DNA of 64,000 nucleotides from contig CM040103.1 in assembly GCA_022496805.1 (NCBI GenBank), forward strand, positions 7,520,001 through 7,584,000. The letters run 5' to 3'. A program made the translations under genes and the position numbers. The notes beneath the pieces are model-generated. The model had not been told where the DNA came from. It did no database searches and saw nothing but the letters and a program-made list of their open reading frames with translations. Shown piece by piece: positions 12,120 to 24,260 of the stretch (its first letter is position 1; each line of letters starts with the position of its first letter). The stretch comes from Pohlia nutans (lineage: Eukaryota > Streptophyta > Bryopsida > Bryales > Mniaceae).

Positions 12120-13017
12120 TGTGTTTTTTATTTGTGTTTTTTACGATTGAAGTTTTGGGTTTGTTGGTTGTTTATGAACCAATTGTATGGTTGTTCTTGT
12201 GAGAAATAACATACACCGGAATTTGGGATGGTTTTTTGATGAGAGGTTGCTGATTGTATGGTATGTTCTTTTTCTCATCTTTCCGGGAGGAGTTGTACTA
12301 AAGAGGAGGTTCTCCAGCTTTAAGTTAAATAAACCGCAACAAAGTAGAGGAGCAAACCCAGTATTGTTCCGTGACCCCGGAGTCTTGCTTCCATTTTTTT
12401 GGTCACTTTGTATTGAATGCAATGAAAGTGTCTCCAGCAGTTAGGCAGAGTTGTGAAATTGGGAGCATTGCATGAGGGTGAGAAATCTTACTTTTGGTCA
12501 AAATGGTTGGAGATTAGTAATAATCAGGCTATTGCACACTTCACTGCATTCATTGCATATATTGTGCAGGATACTACAAAATCCTATAGTAATTGGAAGC
12601 TATATATATATGTAAGAAATAGCAAGGGCCAAAGAGTAGGCACTTATGTACTTGCCGGTCATCATCTGCATCAATGATCAATCCACTTTACATTCAATGA
12701 AGAGAATAGATGCTTTATTGCTAACTTTACCATCTTATTGTCTATTCAGAATCAAATATAGTTAAGTTAGTGTTCTTAACAATGCACGTAGTGTACTCAC
12801 ATCCACAAAGTCTCAATCCTTGAAAAGATATTGTAAAAATTTTTATTGACAAAATTCTGTTATAATTTAAGCAAAAAATGAGTTGGATGAGAAAGTATAC
12901 AACTTCTACTAGTCTTTAGACTTTGGTGTTGATGAATACGGCTTTAATTAAGACCAAAGTCTATAGAAATTGAATTTGTAAATAATATATTCTCTTCTCT
13001 GTCATGCACATTTTGCT
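12120..13017. other. Intergenic, nothing recognised
   Basis: AT-rich sequence after the PPR gene. Open frames at 12187-12677 show no family pattern. Confidence 0.5.
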
Positions 13018-13375
13018 ATGTGGATTTTTTTATTGAATTTTTTATGGGATGTTAGCTTTGTGCATGTGTGATTCGATCAAAAAGGGGATGGATTATGAAA
13101 ATTTTATGCCTCATTTCATGCCACATTGTTCCACCAAATATTTTGAAGATTTGAGTCAAAATGTGCTTTTGAAAAAATAAACTCATAAAGCTAAGGAACC
13201 AAAAATCTCAAAATATCACTACATTTAGAGTGTTACCTTTCAGCCCATCACAGAATATTCATTCACATATTTTCAATATCTTATTTGTAATTCAATTACA
13301 ATATAGTTTTGAATTTTAAGTTTCAAATTTTATTAGAAAAATATTGGTAATAGCAATCCAAAAAATTCAAGTCTT
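13018..13375 (+). mobile_element. Family A partial copy without clear ends
   Basis: It shares GTGTGATTCGATCAAAAAGG, ATGCCTCATTTCATG and TCTTATTTGTAATTCAATTAC with the family A copies at 22.4 kb and 47.2 kb, in the same order. The TTAA ends are missing or too diverged to see. Confidence 0.6.
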
Positions 13376-14271
13376 AATGTTCTCTAAATAACAACAATTT
13401 GGCTTTCTACATGTTGAGAGGCAAACATAAACACAAAGTATGAGCATCAAAGAATGAGCCGGAGCTCTGTTCCACTGAGATTATATTCAATGGTGAAGAC
13501 AACCGTTACATTGGCTAGGGTTTAGGGTGTGACTCGATTTATCATTCATCCTAAACCCTAAACCCTAAACAGATGTTGGGGTTGTACTACAAGCGGTAAC
13601 GCTTTGTAGTCATGCTGGCAAGGCTTTGTGATTCTCGTGAGTGGCGTTGTACTGCTGCCGTGATTCCCTCGGGTCATGCTGTGATTCCCACTGTGAGTCC
13701 ATGGGGTCTCACGTTGCAAACATTGTGACTCCTTGGAGTCATATTTCGTTGTCGTTGTAACTTGGAGAATTCATAATTCGTGTGGATATGGATAATTTAG
13801 TTGGATAAGTGATAAGAGACGTTGCAAATCTTCCGGATGACTTGCAAATCGAAGTGTTCCACGCAATTGCTAGTTTCTCGGCAATTACGTTGCCGGTGTT
13901 GGAAATGATTGAGATTGCGGATGTTGTTGAATGCAACCGTATCGTGCCCTTACAAGAGCCTTGCGCTGTCAAGCTAGCGCGCACGTGAGCAACGCAGAGG
14001 AGGCTGCTTCTCGACTTCAAGAGTGGCGATGAGGATGGCGGTGAGGACGATCGCGTGGAGGAGCGGTTGAAAACAAATCGAAGAAAGGCAAGAATTTCAT
14101 TTCCAATTCGAAAGAGCAATTTTATGTTTTTTCCAAATGCATGGAAGTATTTCTTGTCTTCTTTGGACCAAACTATTGTAGTCTTGTCTAAGAGACCTAT
14201 GGTTTGCCTCTTAAGACTACACTTCAATCTCATTGGTTGCATACAATGTAAATTAAATTCCTTAGTGGGTT

Positions 14272-15420
14272 GGGAGTACAAGTAAGAAGTAGCATTACAA
14301 GTTATAATAAACTGTCCATAGTGTCGTTGCAAAAATATGACTGCCTTCAGTCATGTTTCCGTAAACAAGACTGACCGCTGTCATATATGAATGAACATAA
14401 CTAGTTGGCTAATCAACACAAATATCGAAATGGCTCACTGTAGATAGGGTTTGAATTCCATCGCTTGCTTGACAACCTATTCTGAATAATGGTCGAATGT
14501 AGTTATTTTGTCACGCTCACGCTTGAAGTATAAAGCATAGGACATTGAAAGTATTACGTATGTAGAAGAGCTAGTGACGTGTGCAGACCATAGAAATTAT
14601 GACCATCAGGACTTCGTGAATAAGCAGCCTATTTGGATAGTAGTTCTAGCTCGCTTAGTTACTACTGAGGGCTGCAGACGGTGCTACTAATTATGTGATG
14701 GGTGATGGATCCATTAACATATGAAGCACTTGATGTTGAGTTTGTTTATTAAGATTATTGAGTGAGTTATTGTGTGAGTTATTGTGTGAGTTATTGTGTA
14801 ATTTATTCAACTTGAAATCGTTCTTGAATGTGTTGAGAATATTGATGCTCACTCCAAGCTGACTTTGGAGATGTCTGGCTGCTCCATTCATGTGTATATT
14901 CATAAACTTTCTAGCTAGCAGGGCTCCCAGAATGATGCTACAATATCATGAATGATTGCATAAAGTAATCTCGACCTCCCTAAGCAGATTGCAATCTTTG
15001 CAAATCAACTGAGTTAGTACACGGGGAAGTGGGGAGTTATCCTTGACTGAGCACCATGCATGCATGCTTTGTGTAGTGTACGCATGACCTTTGAGTCCTT
15101 AAAACAAATCGATCTGGTCATGCATGGCTTGAGTGGCTTCTTCTGTGTAGTAGATTGCAGATGGATGTTTTGATGGCATACTTCATATATGTAGTGAATT
15201 AGGGAGTACAAGTAAGAAGTAGCATTATGGGTTCTAATGCATTTCCCGTAGTTACGTTGCAAAAATATGACTGCCCGCAGTCATGTTTTCGTAAACATGA
15301 CAAATGGCTGTCATATATGTATGAATATAACTGGCTTCTGTCATACTTGTTGGCTGATCAACACGACTGATCAAAATGGCTCACTATAGACGCATGCTGT
15401 ATTCCATCGCTTGCTTGACA
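14272..15420 (+). repeat. Direct repeat of about 200 bp, upstream pair in the composite transposon region
   Basis: The block at about 14272-14475 (AAAAATATGACTGCCTTCAG ... CCATCGCTTGCTTGACA) recurs at about 15206-15420 with many shared bases. The second copy ends in a pyrimidine-rich acceptor-like stretch with AG at 15439-15440, so it looks like an intron 3' half. Short GTCAT motifs recur inside. About 730 bp of unrecognised sequence lies between the copies. Confidence 0.7.
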
Positions 15421-16893
15421 CCTTATTCGTCTCTTTTAGGGGGAGCGTGATTCTTCTGATAAGCCTAGGTCGTGGGCGGTGGACCATCGTCGTAGGAAGA
15501 GCAAAATGTCTTCATCGATACCGGGGGGGGGGGGGGGGGGGGAGCAACAGCGACGCGCTCAAGGAGGAGCTTTTGTCACCAAGCTTGCGACACCTAGATC
15601 GAGGAGGAGGAGGAGGCCAAGGAAGGTGAATACAGTGACGACAAAGACGAGGATAGATCGGCCGAGCGGGACACGAGATTGCCCGATGAGATCGAATTGA
15701 GGAAACTCAAAGTATTGAAGCGGATGGCTGAGCATGGTAGAGATTCCCGTGACTTGCGCGAGAAGGTGCGGAACACCGATGCCTCTCCACGCCGGCAGTC
15801 CAAGTTGAAGACTTTGAGGCGGGAAGTGAAGAGAAGCAATAACAAAGACACTCGTTTGTCGGTTGAAGTCGACCATGCGGGAACGCCGACGGGGGCACAC
15901 AGGTCGGATTGGCTCACCAAGCTACGGGGCTATTTCCGTGACTTGGACTGGAGCATCAACAATTTCAAAGCGCATCCTCGAGCGCTGCTGATGGCGATCA
16001 AGGAGAAGATGGCGGCGTAGTACGAATACCGGGGTAGATTAGGCGACGTTCCTGAGGACGTCTTCTTCCAAATACTCCGGCAACAAATGCGGACGAAGAG
16101 GGCTAACATGAAGAGGCTGCTCGATAAAGGCGACCGTCTTCCGGGGTACGTGTAGAAAGAGCACATGGAGAACTTTAAGAAGCTCATAGGGAGGGAGGAC
16201 AAGAAGGCGGAGGTTGAACGAATGAAGAACGTGCGTCAGGTTTTGCACAACGTCTCGCACTCCGAGCGGTCTGAGGGAGAAGTGCGACCTCATATGGTAA
16301 GTGACTCTAAACCTGCGTTCACTCCATGGTTGAGTAAATTGTATATATGCATTAGGAGAAAAATGGGGTCCCAAAGGGGCCCTGTAAGCTTGCCCGAGTT
16401 AGGTGAACCGGCTGCCCAAGCACCATTTTCTATGTAAACCGATTGGTGCAGTCGCTGCCCGCTGACAGCGTCGGAAGCCGCAGTGCTGGCAGTGTTGGCA
16501 GTGCTGGCAGTGTCGGCATTGTTGGCAGCGTCGATTGGCGCGATCCACGGAACTGCACTACTGGCAGCCACGGTGGCACCATTGGTGTCCTCATGTAAAG
16601 TGCACGGTTTGGCCTAAATTTTTCAGCACGTGCCAAAGGCGAAGGCCCTTTTGTGACTACAGATTTCTCCTAATGACTTGCTCCTTGTCATAGATTTTTT
16701 GTTTTTACTTATTGAGATGTCTTTTTAATTTTGTTCTTATCGCAATCCAAGACTTTTGAAGCAAGTGCGTACAAACTATAGTGTGAAGTGTACTTTGTTG
16801 TCATGTACTTGTAAGTGACCCTAAACCTGGAGTGATTGGACTACTGATATCACTAGTGATGTTCATATGCGGATCGCACATAGGTCACTCCAA

Positions 16894-17040
16894 GCAGTGA
16901 CATTTTCCAGGTATAGTGACTGCAGACAGTGACATTTTTCAGGTAGAGTGACTACATGCAGTGACATTTTCCAGGTAGAGTGACTATATGCAGTGATAAT
17001 TTCCGGGTAGAATGACTGCACAGTGTCATATTCTGCAGTC
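16894..17040. repeat. Short tandem repeats of about 32-33 bp (CAGTGACATTTTCCAGGTAG)
   Basis: CAGTGACATTTT-type units start near 16895, 16927, 16959 and 16991. They sit in an intron-like stretch of the composite transposon region. Subterminal tandem motifs of this size are typical of En/Spm elements, but no element end was found next to them. Confidence 0.75.
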
Positions 17041-17639
17041 ACTTATCTCGAGAAGATGACTGTACATAGTCATATTTGAAACCTGCTCTCAAGTCAATTA
17101 AGTGAGTACACAGAGGTGTTCTGTGGTCTCTAGTTTCTGTCGTCCTTCCTTACGCAAGTCACTAATGGATATGGCTGTATCTCGTTGATCCTGGCTTTGA
17201 CATTTGACAGATTGATAGTTGCTTCTCTCACATGCTGCAGAGTTGGAGCGCCCCCCGATGCAGTTGGAAATCAAGGTGGAGCTCACGACACCGAGGAAAT
17301 CACGCCGGCCTCAAACGTCCTCTTCAAGGGGGGGGGGTCCGTCAAATGCACGAGGCCTCGCACCTTGGAGGGTTGCCATGGACTCACGCATAGATGGTCT
17401 CGCAGGCGAGGTGGAGGACGTGAAGAATACTCTTAAATAGTTGCTCCTCGAGGTCCGGAGGCAACGGCCGCCTTCGACACCACAAGAATCGTCGGAAGTG
17501 GGGAACACGGGGTTGGAGGAGGCCCACCCGCCAGCAGCGGCCCCACTGGCAAAGGATGTGGCAGTAGTGGACCTAGTGTAGAGACATGAGGTCTACGTGA
17601 CAATTCAGCAGGTAGCTGAAGCAGCAGTGGAGGTAAGTC

Positions 17640-18622
17640 ACCCTAAACACTCGTGGTTGAACGTAGAATGTCACAAGGATTAGTAGTGTACACAATGATC
17701 AGTAATGTACCCAGTGAATGTCACAGGGATCAGTAAGGTAGACAGATAATGTCACAAGGTTCAGTAATGTATCCCGAGAAGGTCACATGGACTAGTCACA
17801 GTGCAACTGAATATAAAGGGGGAGTAGTTATAAATGCGCCAGAACATGATTATAGGGTCTTGTTATGAATTAAGGAGGTTTGTGCAAAATAGTTTAGCTA
17901 ACCCAATGTGATCGAGGTGGTGCACTCCGCTGTAGAGGTATGACTTCAAAACTCTTGACTTCCCTCCTACGTATGGTATGAGGAGACCACGGACTTGGTA
18001 AAGCCCGGTGGCTCCGGGGAAAGTTCTCCAGCAGATCCTGCCGCAGGAGTCGCCATCGCTGCCGAGCACTCCAGGGAAGGTGCCCCACCGGACCCCCCTC
18101 GGTTGCCATCACCATCGCAGCCCAAGTGCCGTCCAAGAAGGAGAAACAAACGCCGAAGAAGAGGACGGGTGAGGCTGAGAAGCTCTTGGAGGATCAGCTG
18201 GGTCGTAGCAAGCGCCGCCCGACAGCGAAAGATAAGGTGACCTTGCATTCCCTCTAATTGTGTGGAAGACTAATTTTTGTGTAAAACCGCAAAGTGTTTC
18301 ACGGAGCACGCAATGTTGTTGAATTGATTGAATGTCACAATGATTAGTAATGTACCCATAGAGTGTCACAGGGATCAGTAGTGTACACAATGATCAATAA
18401 TGTACCTAGTGAATGTCACAAGGATCAGTAAGGTAGACAGATAATGTCACAGGGTTCAGTAATGTATCCCGAGAAGGTCATAGGGACTAGTCGCAATGCA
18501 ACATAATATAATAGGGAGTAGTCATAAATGCTCCATATCTGTATTACAGGGACCTGTGATGAATTAAGGAGGTTTGCGCAAAATAGTTGTGTAACCCAGT
18601 GTGATCAAAGTGATGCACACAG
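17640..18622 (+). repeat. Two homologous intron-like blocks, 695 bp apart
   Basis: The stretch around 17640-17930 and the one around 18326-18622 share long runs, for example CAGTAAGGTAGACAGATAAT at 17731 and 18426 and GAATTAAGGAGGTTTG further on. Each follows an exon-like block ending in a GT donor and precedes another exon-like block. A duplication of exon plus intron explains the pattern. Confidence 0.8.
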
Positions 18623-19080
18623 GATGACGAAGAGAGCCACGAGGAGCCTGCAGCAAAGAGGAAGCGCCCGGCAGACAAAGCAAATAGTCTTGCGAAGAAG
18701 AAAAAGGTGAGGGGCGGGGCAAAGTATCCGCGGTAACGGTGTCCGATAACTTGAAGAGAAAGGTCATTGTTTTGAACGTTGTGGGACTTTTGTGTGACAT
18801 CAGACCACTCCACGATAGGCACGAGTGGAGTGCAGATCTAGCGGTCCACTGCGATCAAGACCACAAGGTCAAAATCAAGAAAAGGGCCGATTGTGGCTCT
18901 TTCTTGGTCATGTTATATAGTCACTTCGATGTAGGGATATGGTCGCCCATAGAGCATAGTCTACTTGAAGTAGTAGCGAAGTTTTTGTCATTCGGGATAC
19001 CTTCCTTAAAGTGGAGTTTTTGTGGGGAAAGGAAACTAGCGGTGGCAAGAGAGACCTCCATGATCTCTTTAGCGTAATCC

Positions 19081-20668
19081 CACTATAAGAAACCCGCGTT
19101 TTTGGTCATGTCTTAAAAAAACGTATACGTAGACATGGTCTGTCATGTCTTGTAGCATAGCGAATGAGATAGACATGGTTTAATATCTAGAAGACATGGG
19201 CAAAAACGCGTAGACATTGGGGGATGTCTACCGAATTTCGGAGGCTAAAAGGTGTGACACGTCGGCGCAATGTCAACGCCACATCAGTGACAAAAGGACG
19301 GGTAGTGCCACGTCGGGATGGAATTCATCCTCCCCATGGGTGACGTGGACGAAGACGTGGTCCCGCCACATTCTGACGTGGCGGCGGCAAAATCCGACGT
19401 GGACTCGGGAAATTCCAACGTGTCACCCACGAAATTATGACGTGGCATGCCATGATAGCAGAGGTCTGCAAGATATTCACTTCCGAAGCATGTTCCCTTG
19501 GACGTCTCCCGAGACATCACTGTGTTTTAAGAGACATCCCAAAAAGTCGCGGACATGTCCTACGAGAGCTCTGCAACGACGCGTACTGTGTGGTGGTGTT
19601 GGTTAATGCGGACATCCCCACGTCTCGCACAACATACATAACTTGACATGGCCATGTCCGTCTGCACGTTCGAAGCGCCCTGGACGTGGGCATTGCGGAT
19701 GTCTTGGCTCATGTGTGCATGAATGTACGCGTGTTTCGCGAGACATCTCTTTGGATGCGGTTCTGTGCACGTTCTGTCTTTGAGGACGTTGTGGATGACG
19801 TGCGCCTTGCTATTCAATACGTGGCAATGTTTTTAGCCTGTCGTTGCAAAGGTCGTGCAAACGTGACTATACAAGCGTGCCAATGTTCTCAAGGACGTCT
19901 TACACAACATCCAATGCGATGACGTGGATGTTTGTGGAAGACATCATCATGATTAGAGAGTCGTCCCAGAGAACATCCCCAAGTCATGTAACACGTGTCA
20001 CGGAAGACATCATCGTCATCACAAAGTCGTAGCCTATAACATGTTGCCGTCATTTATAGACATGTTATAAAAGACATGAGCATGATCATAGAGTCGATCC
20101 AGAAAACATCCTCACGTCCTGTACCGCGTGTTGTGTGATACAACTGCCACTATACGTAGACGTCTCACAAAGCATAGTCACATCATTATGCAAGCGTGCC
20201 AATGTTCTCGGGGACGGCTTAGACAACATGCACTGTGTCACTCTGGATGTTTGTGGAAGACATCTTCATGATAAGAGAGATGTCCCAGCTAACATCCCCA
20301 GGTCAAGTAACACGTGTCACGGAAGACATCATCTTCATCACAAAGATGTAGCCTAAAACATTTCGCCGTCATTCACAAACATGTTATACAAGACATAATC
20401 ATCATCACACAGTCGACCTAGAAAACAGTCTTCCTCACGTCTTGTACCGCGTGTTGTAAAAGACAGCCGCCGCTATATGTAGACGTCGCACGAAGCATGG
20501 TGACGTCACTAGTCGAGCAAGAACTGAGACATCCTTCGCGACCACCCAAACATCCCCACGTCATGGACAACATGAAAGACAATACATCTCGCGTAACATG
20601 CACTAGTCTCAGTGAGCATCCAGACGTCACATTGAGCATCCAGACGTCACATTGCAGAGCATTCGTAG
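19081..20668 (+). mobile_element. CACTA-like repetitive block
   Basis: The block opens with CACTATAAGAAACCCG, close to the CACTACAAGAAA ends of plant CACTA elements, and ends with TAGTG at 20666-20670. Inside there are many copies of AGACAT/GACATC and ACGTC motifs and a tandem duplication of about 319 bp (CAAGCGTGCCAATGTTCTC at 19872 and 20191). No transposase frame is present. Beyond CACTA the two ends match poorly and no 3-bp target duplication is clear, so this may be one end of a larger or rearranged element. Confidence 0.45.
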
Positions 20669-20935
20669 TGGCCAGGGATGCTAGTCACTTTCACCACTTC
20701 AAAGATGGCGTCTGCTCTTGTGGTGATTATTGGTAACGGCGTTGCGAATTTTCAGACTGAAAGTTGTTGGGAGATGTGCAAGATGCTGAGAGTGCACCAA
20801 TGGTATTAGTTGCATGGTTTGCCATTCATTTTATCTTTACGTGTTCTAGGAGTTTTGAACTTCGTATCTTTATTAAATTGTATGGGTTCGTTTGCATTCA
20901 ATTGTCTCAATATTAATCGAATGAGATGGTTTTCG
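20669..20935 (+). pseudogene. Truncated copy of the PPR-DYW gene 3' end
   Basis: About 267 bp match the intact gene from the codons for VARDAS (there with R, here H) through [15 protein letters not shown], the TAA stop and about 200 bp of 3' flank, with roughly a dozen substitutions. The match starts abruptly just after TAGTG at 20666-20670, the end of a repetitive block that opens with CACTATAAG at 19081, and fades near 20935. It codes only the last 23 or so DYW residues and cannot be functional. It may be the remnant of a tandem gene copy cut by transposon insertion, or a captured fragment. Confidence 0.85.
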
Positions 20936-21892
20936 AAAAGGGCTTTTGAGCCCGTTCAAGGGCCGTTTAAAAATTAAAGTCAAATTGTGTTGGAACTTGA
21001 TGGAAAGAAAGGTGACACATGTGTTAGAAAATTTTCATTTTGAGGATAGGAAACTAAACTAGCGTTGAGTGCAGAGGTTATGTCTCACAACTAGCTTGGA
21101 TCAACTATTTGTTGTAAGTTATGTAGTCCATAAGTTATTCATAGGATGTTCAAATGATGCATTCTAAAGTGCATTGGAACGTTCTTTTACTTACCAACCG
21201 GACCCACTTGAGACACAATAAGACTTAACAATTATAATAAGTAACTATGCAAAATTGCAATTAGTGACAAGTACAGATGCTCATGCATTTTGGTGTTGTG
21301 ATCCCTAATTGCCTCTATGATATATTTTGATAAGTTGATGTACTTTTACGTATTATATGACATTTTTGTCAAAGAAGTTAAACTATTCAACTCTCGTCTA
21401 TTGAGACTATATTCAGCAATTGCAATTTCGGCCAAATCATAAAATAATCGTAGATTGGTACCAACCTTGCTCCTCGTGACTCGGTAGGTACGAACCTTTA
21501 ATTATTTCTGATAACTATGTTTGCTTTGCAATTACCTAATCCATTTTAGATTATGAAACTCATTGATTATCTAAGTCGATATTGACCAAGGGTTCATAGT
21601 AGCTAAGTAGGTGCTCTAAAGGTAGGCTTCGATGAGGGACATTGTAGCGATGTTCGCTTGGTTTAGCAACTCCCAAAATACCATGTCTAAATGCATGCAT
21701 CTCCTCTTTCTTGTTCCAAAATACCTTCGCTTGTCATTCATAGTAGAAGAGAAAAAAATTCCCAAAACATCAACAAAAATGAAAGAATGAAAAATCTTCA
21801 CTGTTATATGATGGTAAGCTATTGACTTTGTTCATCGTCAATAATACAAACATTGGCACACTTAGAAGTTAAAATCAATCATATCAAGCAAT
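20936..21892. other. Intergenic, nothing recognised
   Basis: AT-rich, without coding pattern or clear repeats. Confidence 0.5.
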
Positions 21893-24260
21893 TTATTTTT
21901 TAATGGTTTTACATTGCTCATTTTTGGAATTATTCATTTTTTCTTGCTTATCTATACGATCTTTCATGAGAATTCCTAAGTGATTGTAAAATGCAGTGAT
22001 CTCTTTATTGTGTTTGTATTTGTGCATTGCATCTGGATTTTCAGCAATCTCTGATACTGCTGCCATTACCTCAGGATCTTCAAGCCCATTTTTTATGTCA
22101 GTGGTTTCCATAACATCTTTTACAAATTCCTGTCTAGGTTGAAGCATTTCTACATACCAAAAAGTGTTGAATTAGAATTGAATTTGATTATAACACGTTA
22201 AATAAAAAATTATTTATTAAATTAATTATTTACAATTCAATGTTGTGACAAATGTAGCTTGAATATTGTAATTGTGAGAGTTTAAAAATATACAATTACT
22301 CTATTAATAATAGCATCATCAATATACTGTAATTTGTTCATGTAAATTTAGGGTGTGCTTAAGACTTAACCCCTAAACGTCCAACCGTTTAGAAAGTGGA
22401 CAATGTACAAAATTGAAAACAAATTTCTCATCCATCATTGACTTTTTGAGTGTGGATTTTTTGCTATATACTTTAAGGGAATTTAGCTTCATGCATGTGT
22501 GATGTGATTAAAAAGGGAATGATTTGTGAAATTTTTATGCCTCATTTCATGTTGTGGTGATTCACCCAAAGATTCAAAGATTTCAGTGTAAAAGTGCTCT
22601 TTAAAAAGTCAACTCGTAAATATAAGCAACTAAAAAATATCCAAAAATCACCACACTTACAGTATTACATTCCAAACCAAATACAAAATTGTCAATATCT
22701 TATTTGTAATCGAATCACAAAAGAATTTCCAATTTCAAGTTTCACATTTTATGCAAGAATATTTGTGATATCAATCGCGGATTTAACCATGTGCATAGAA
22801 TCTAAAACTCATAATGTACAACTTTTATTCATACATCAAGTGCAAAGTATCTCTTTAGGTTGCATTTTTAATGCATATTTGCAAAATTGCCGAATTTGGA
22901 GAGGGGTGAAGGCGTCTAAGGGTTAACTATTTGTCAAATAATTCTTTGAAGATTCCATTTTGACATTAAAATATTTATTTAGATTCTATAATTACTATTT
23001 TTGAAATGTTGTTTTGAAAGGAACCAACAATTTAATAAAAAAATGAGATATTTTTCAAACTTTCCTTTAGACTACAATAATTTAATAGAGAATTTTGGTA
23101 TCTCAATGATCCCTTAAATACAAAAAATTAATGAGCAAGAATTTTACATGTGATATTGTTTGCACCATTAATACTTTGACAAAAAAAACCATTATAATAG
23201 TTACCTCTAACTTCTTTTTGAAGAGCAACTCTTTTTGGATCTTGTACCCGCATGAAGTCTATACAGAAGAAGAAGACCAATAATCGCATACAAAGTTAAT
23301 GTTAGAACATAAAATATACAAGTGTAAATTTTATATATATACATATACATATATTTATTTATTCATCATTTATGTTGTGTCCACTGCATTATCACAATAT
23401 TCAACTATTATGATATATGTAAATTTATGGATACTATTACAATTTATGTGAAATGTATACAAACAAAGAAGTAAGTAACTAAAATAGTCTTTGATTTTGT
23501 ATTCTTTGAATTTGTGAAGTTACCATTCAAGCTAGGTTTATTTAATTAGTTGCTTGAAAATATCGCCTAGAATGTGATCATATTGATCTTTTGGCTTTGT
23601 GGGTTTTATAAAAGGAATTTCTTCTTTCAACATCACTTTAGAATTTAGTTTCGACTTAGTTTGTTTTTGAGCAACGTTCAAAAATCCCTTTTTGAAAGGT
23701 TTTGCTAGTGGTTTAGATGGAAGAGGTGGCTCTTCTTTAGGTGTACCATTTGTAATCAAAACGTGATTATTGGGCTCAATTGATACTAAAGATGTTTTAT
23801 CTTCCGTACGCCTCAAAATCTTTTTTGAACTTTTCTGTGTGTTTTCTTGTGAAGGGTCTCCCAATGATACTGCACAAATTGTCTCTGTTTAGAAACAAAT
23901 AAAATTAATTTTAAATATCAAAGAACCTAAAGTGAAATGGTTTTAGAATGAATTTTGTTTATTGAAAACTTTACAATTGTAAAATATTCTACCAAAAAAA
24001 TAAGAAAAATAAAATGTTGAAATTTTAAATAACTATAAATTGCATATAGTAATAATGAATTTTGAACATAAAATAGCATTGGATTAGATAGATTGAATAT
24101 TTTAAAAAATAATGTGTATATTGATACAACACATTTGTTTTAAGTTTTGAAATTACTAGTAGATTGTTGACCGGTATCTAAATGCATTTTTTTCAATAGC
24201 TTTGTCATATCTTCAAGTGGAGGTGGATCAACTACATTTATTGTAATCTTATTTCGTTTC
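21893..24260 (-). CDS. Candidate multi-exon gene with STI1-like C-terminus, partly decayed or mis-spliced in this reading
   Basis: The last two exons are solid: 23258-23205 (codes FMRVQDPKRVALQKEVR) joins in phase with 22149-21893, which codes LEDPEVMAAVSEIAENPDA and HKYKHNKEITAFYNHLG, an STI1-type pattern as in Hip, Hop and Tic40 co-chaperones. Upstream, 23869-23540 codes a lysine/proline-rich segment with LPSKPLAKPFKKGFLN and ends in a TAA, and about 24260-24160 codes VVDPPPLEDMTKLLKKMH; these two also join in phase. I could not splice the TAA-ended exon to the 23258 exon, so either a donor was missed, the gene is broken, or two transcripts exist. Function is not known; co-chaperone binding is inferred from the STI1 pattern only. 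Confidence 0.5.
22370..22922 (+). mobile_element. TTAA-flanked element, family A, best copy
   Basis: TTAA at 22366-22369 and 22923-22926 flank 553 bp starting CCCCTAAACGTCCAACCG and ending GGCGTCTAAGGG. TTAA targets with CCC...GGG ends are the piggyBac pattern. AT-rich, no reading frame of note. Confidence 0.75.

Larger units (their letters stand above)
15560..19077 (+). pseudogene. Broken composite gene: En/Spm-type plant transposase-like region plus FCP1/NIF-like domain
   Basis: Exon-like blocks with matching GT-AG borders: about 15606-16296 (acidic lead, then LRGYFRDLDWSINNFKAHPR and DVPEDVFFQILRQQMRTKR, resembling the conserved region of Ptta/En/Spm plant transposases), 17241-17632, about 17977-18236 (KKEKQTPKKRTGEAEKLLED), 18623-18707 (AAKRKRPADKANSLAKKKK, NLS-like) and about 18739-19077. 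The last block looks like an FCP1/NIF HAD phosphatase start: KVIVLNVVGLLCDI, then FLVMLYSHFDVGIWS. The catalytic DxNG motif reads NVVG. In-frame stops occur near 16018, 16153, 17438 and 17579, and the frame slips at a C run near 18090. Whether one gene once spanned all blocks is inferred from order, phase and shared intron repeats. Confidence 0.55.
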
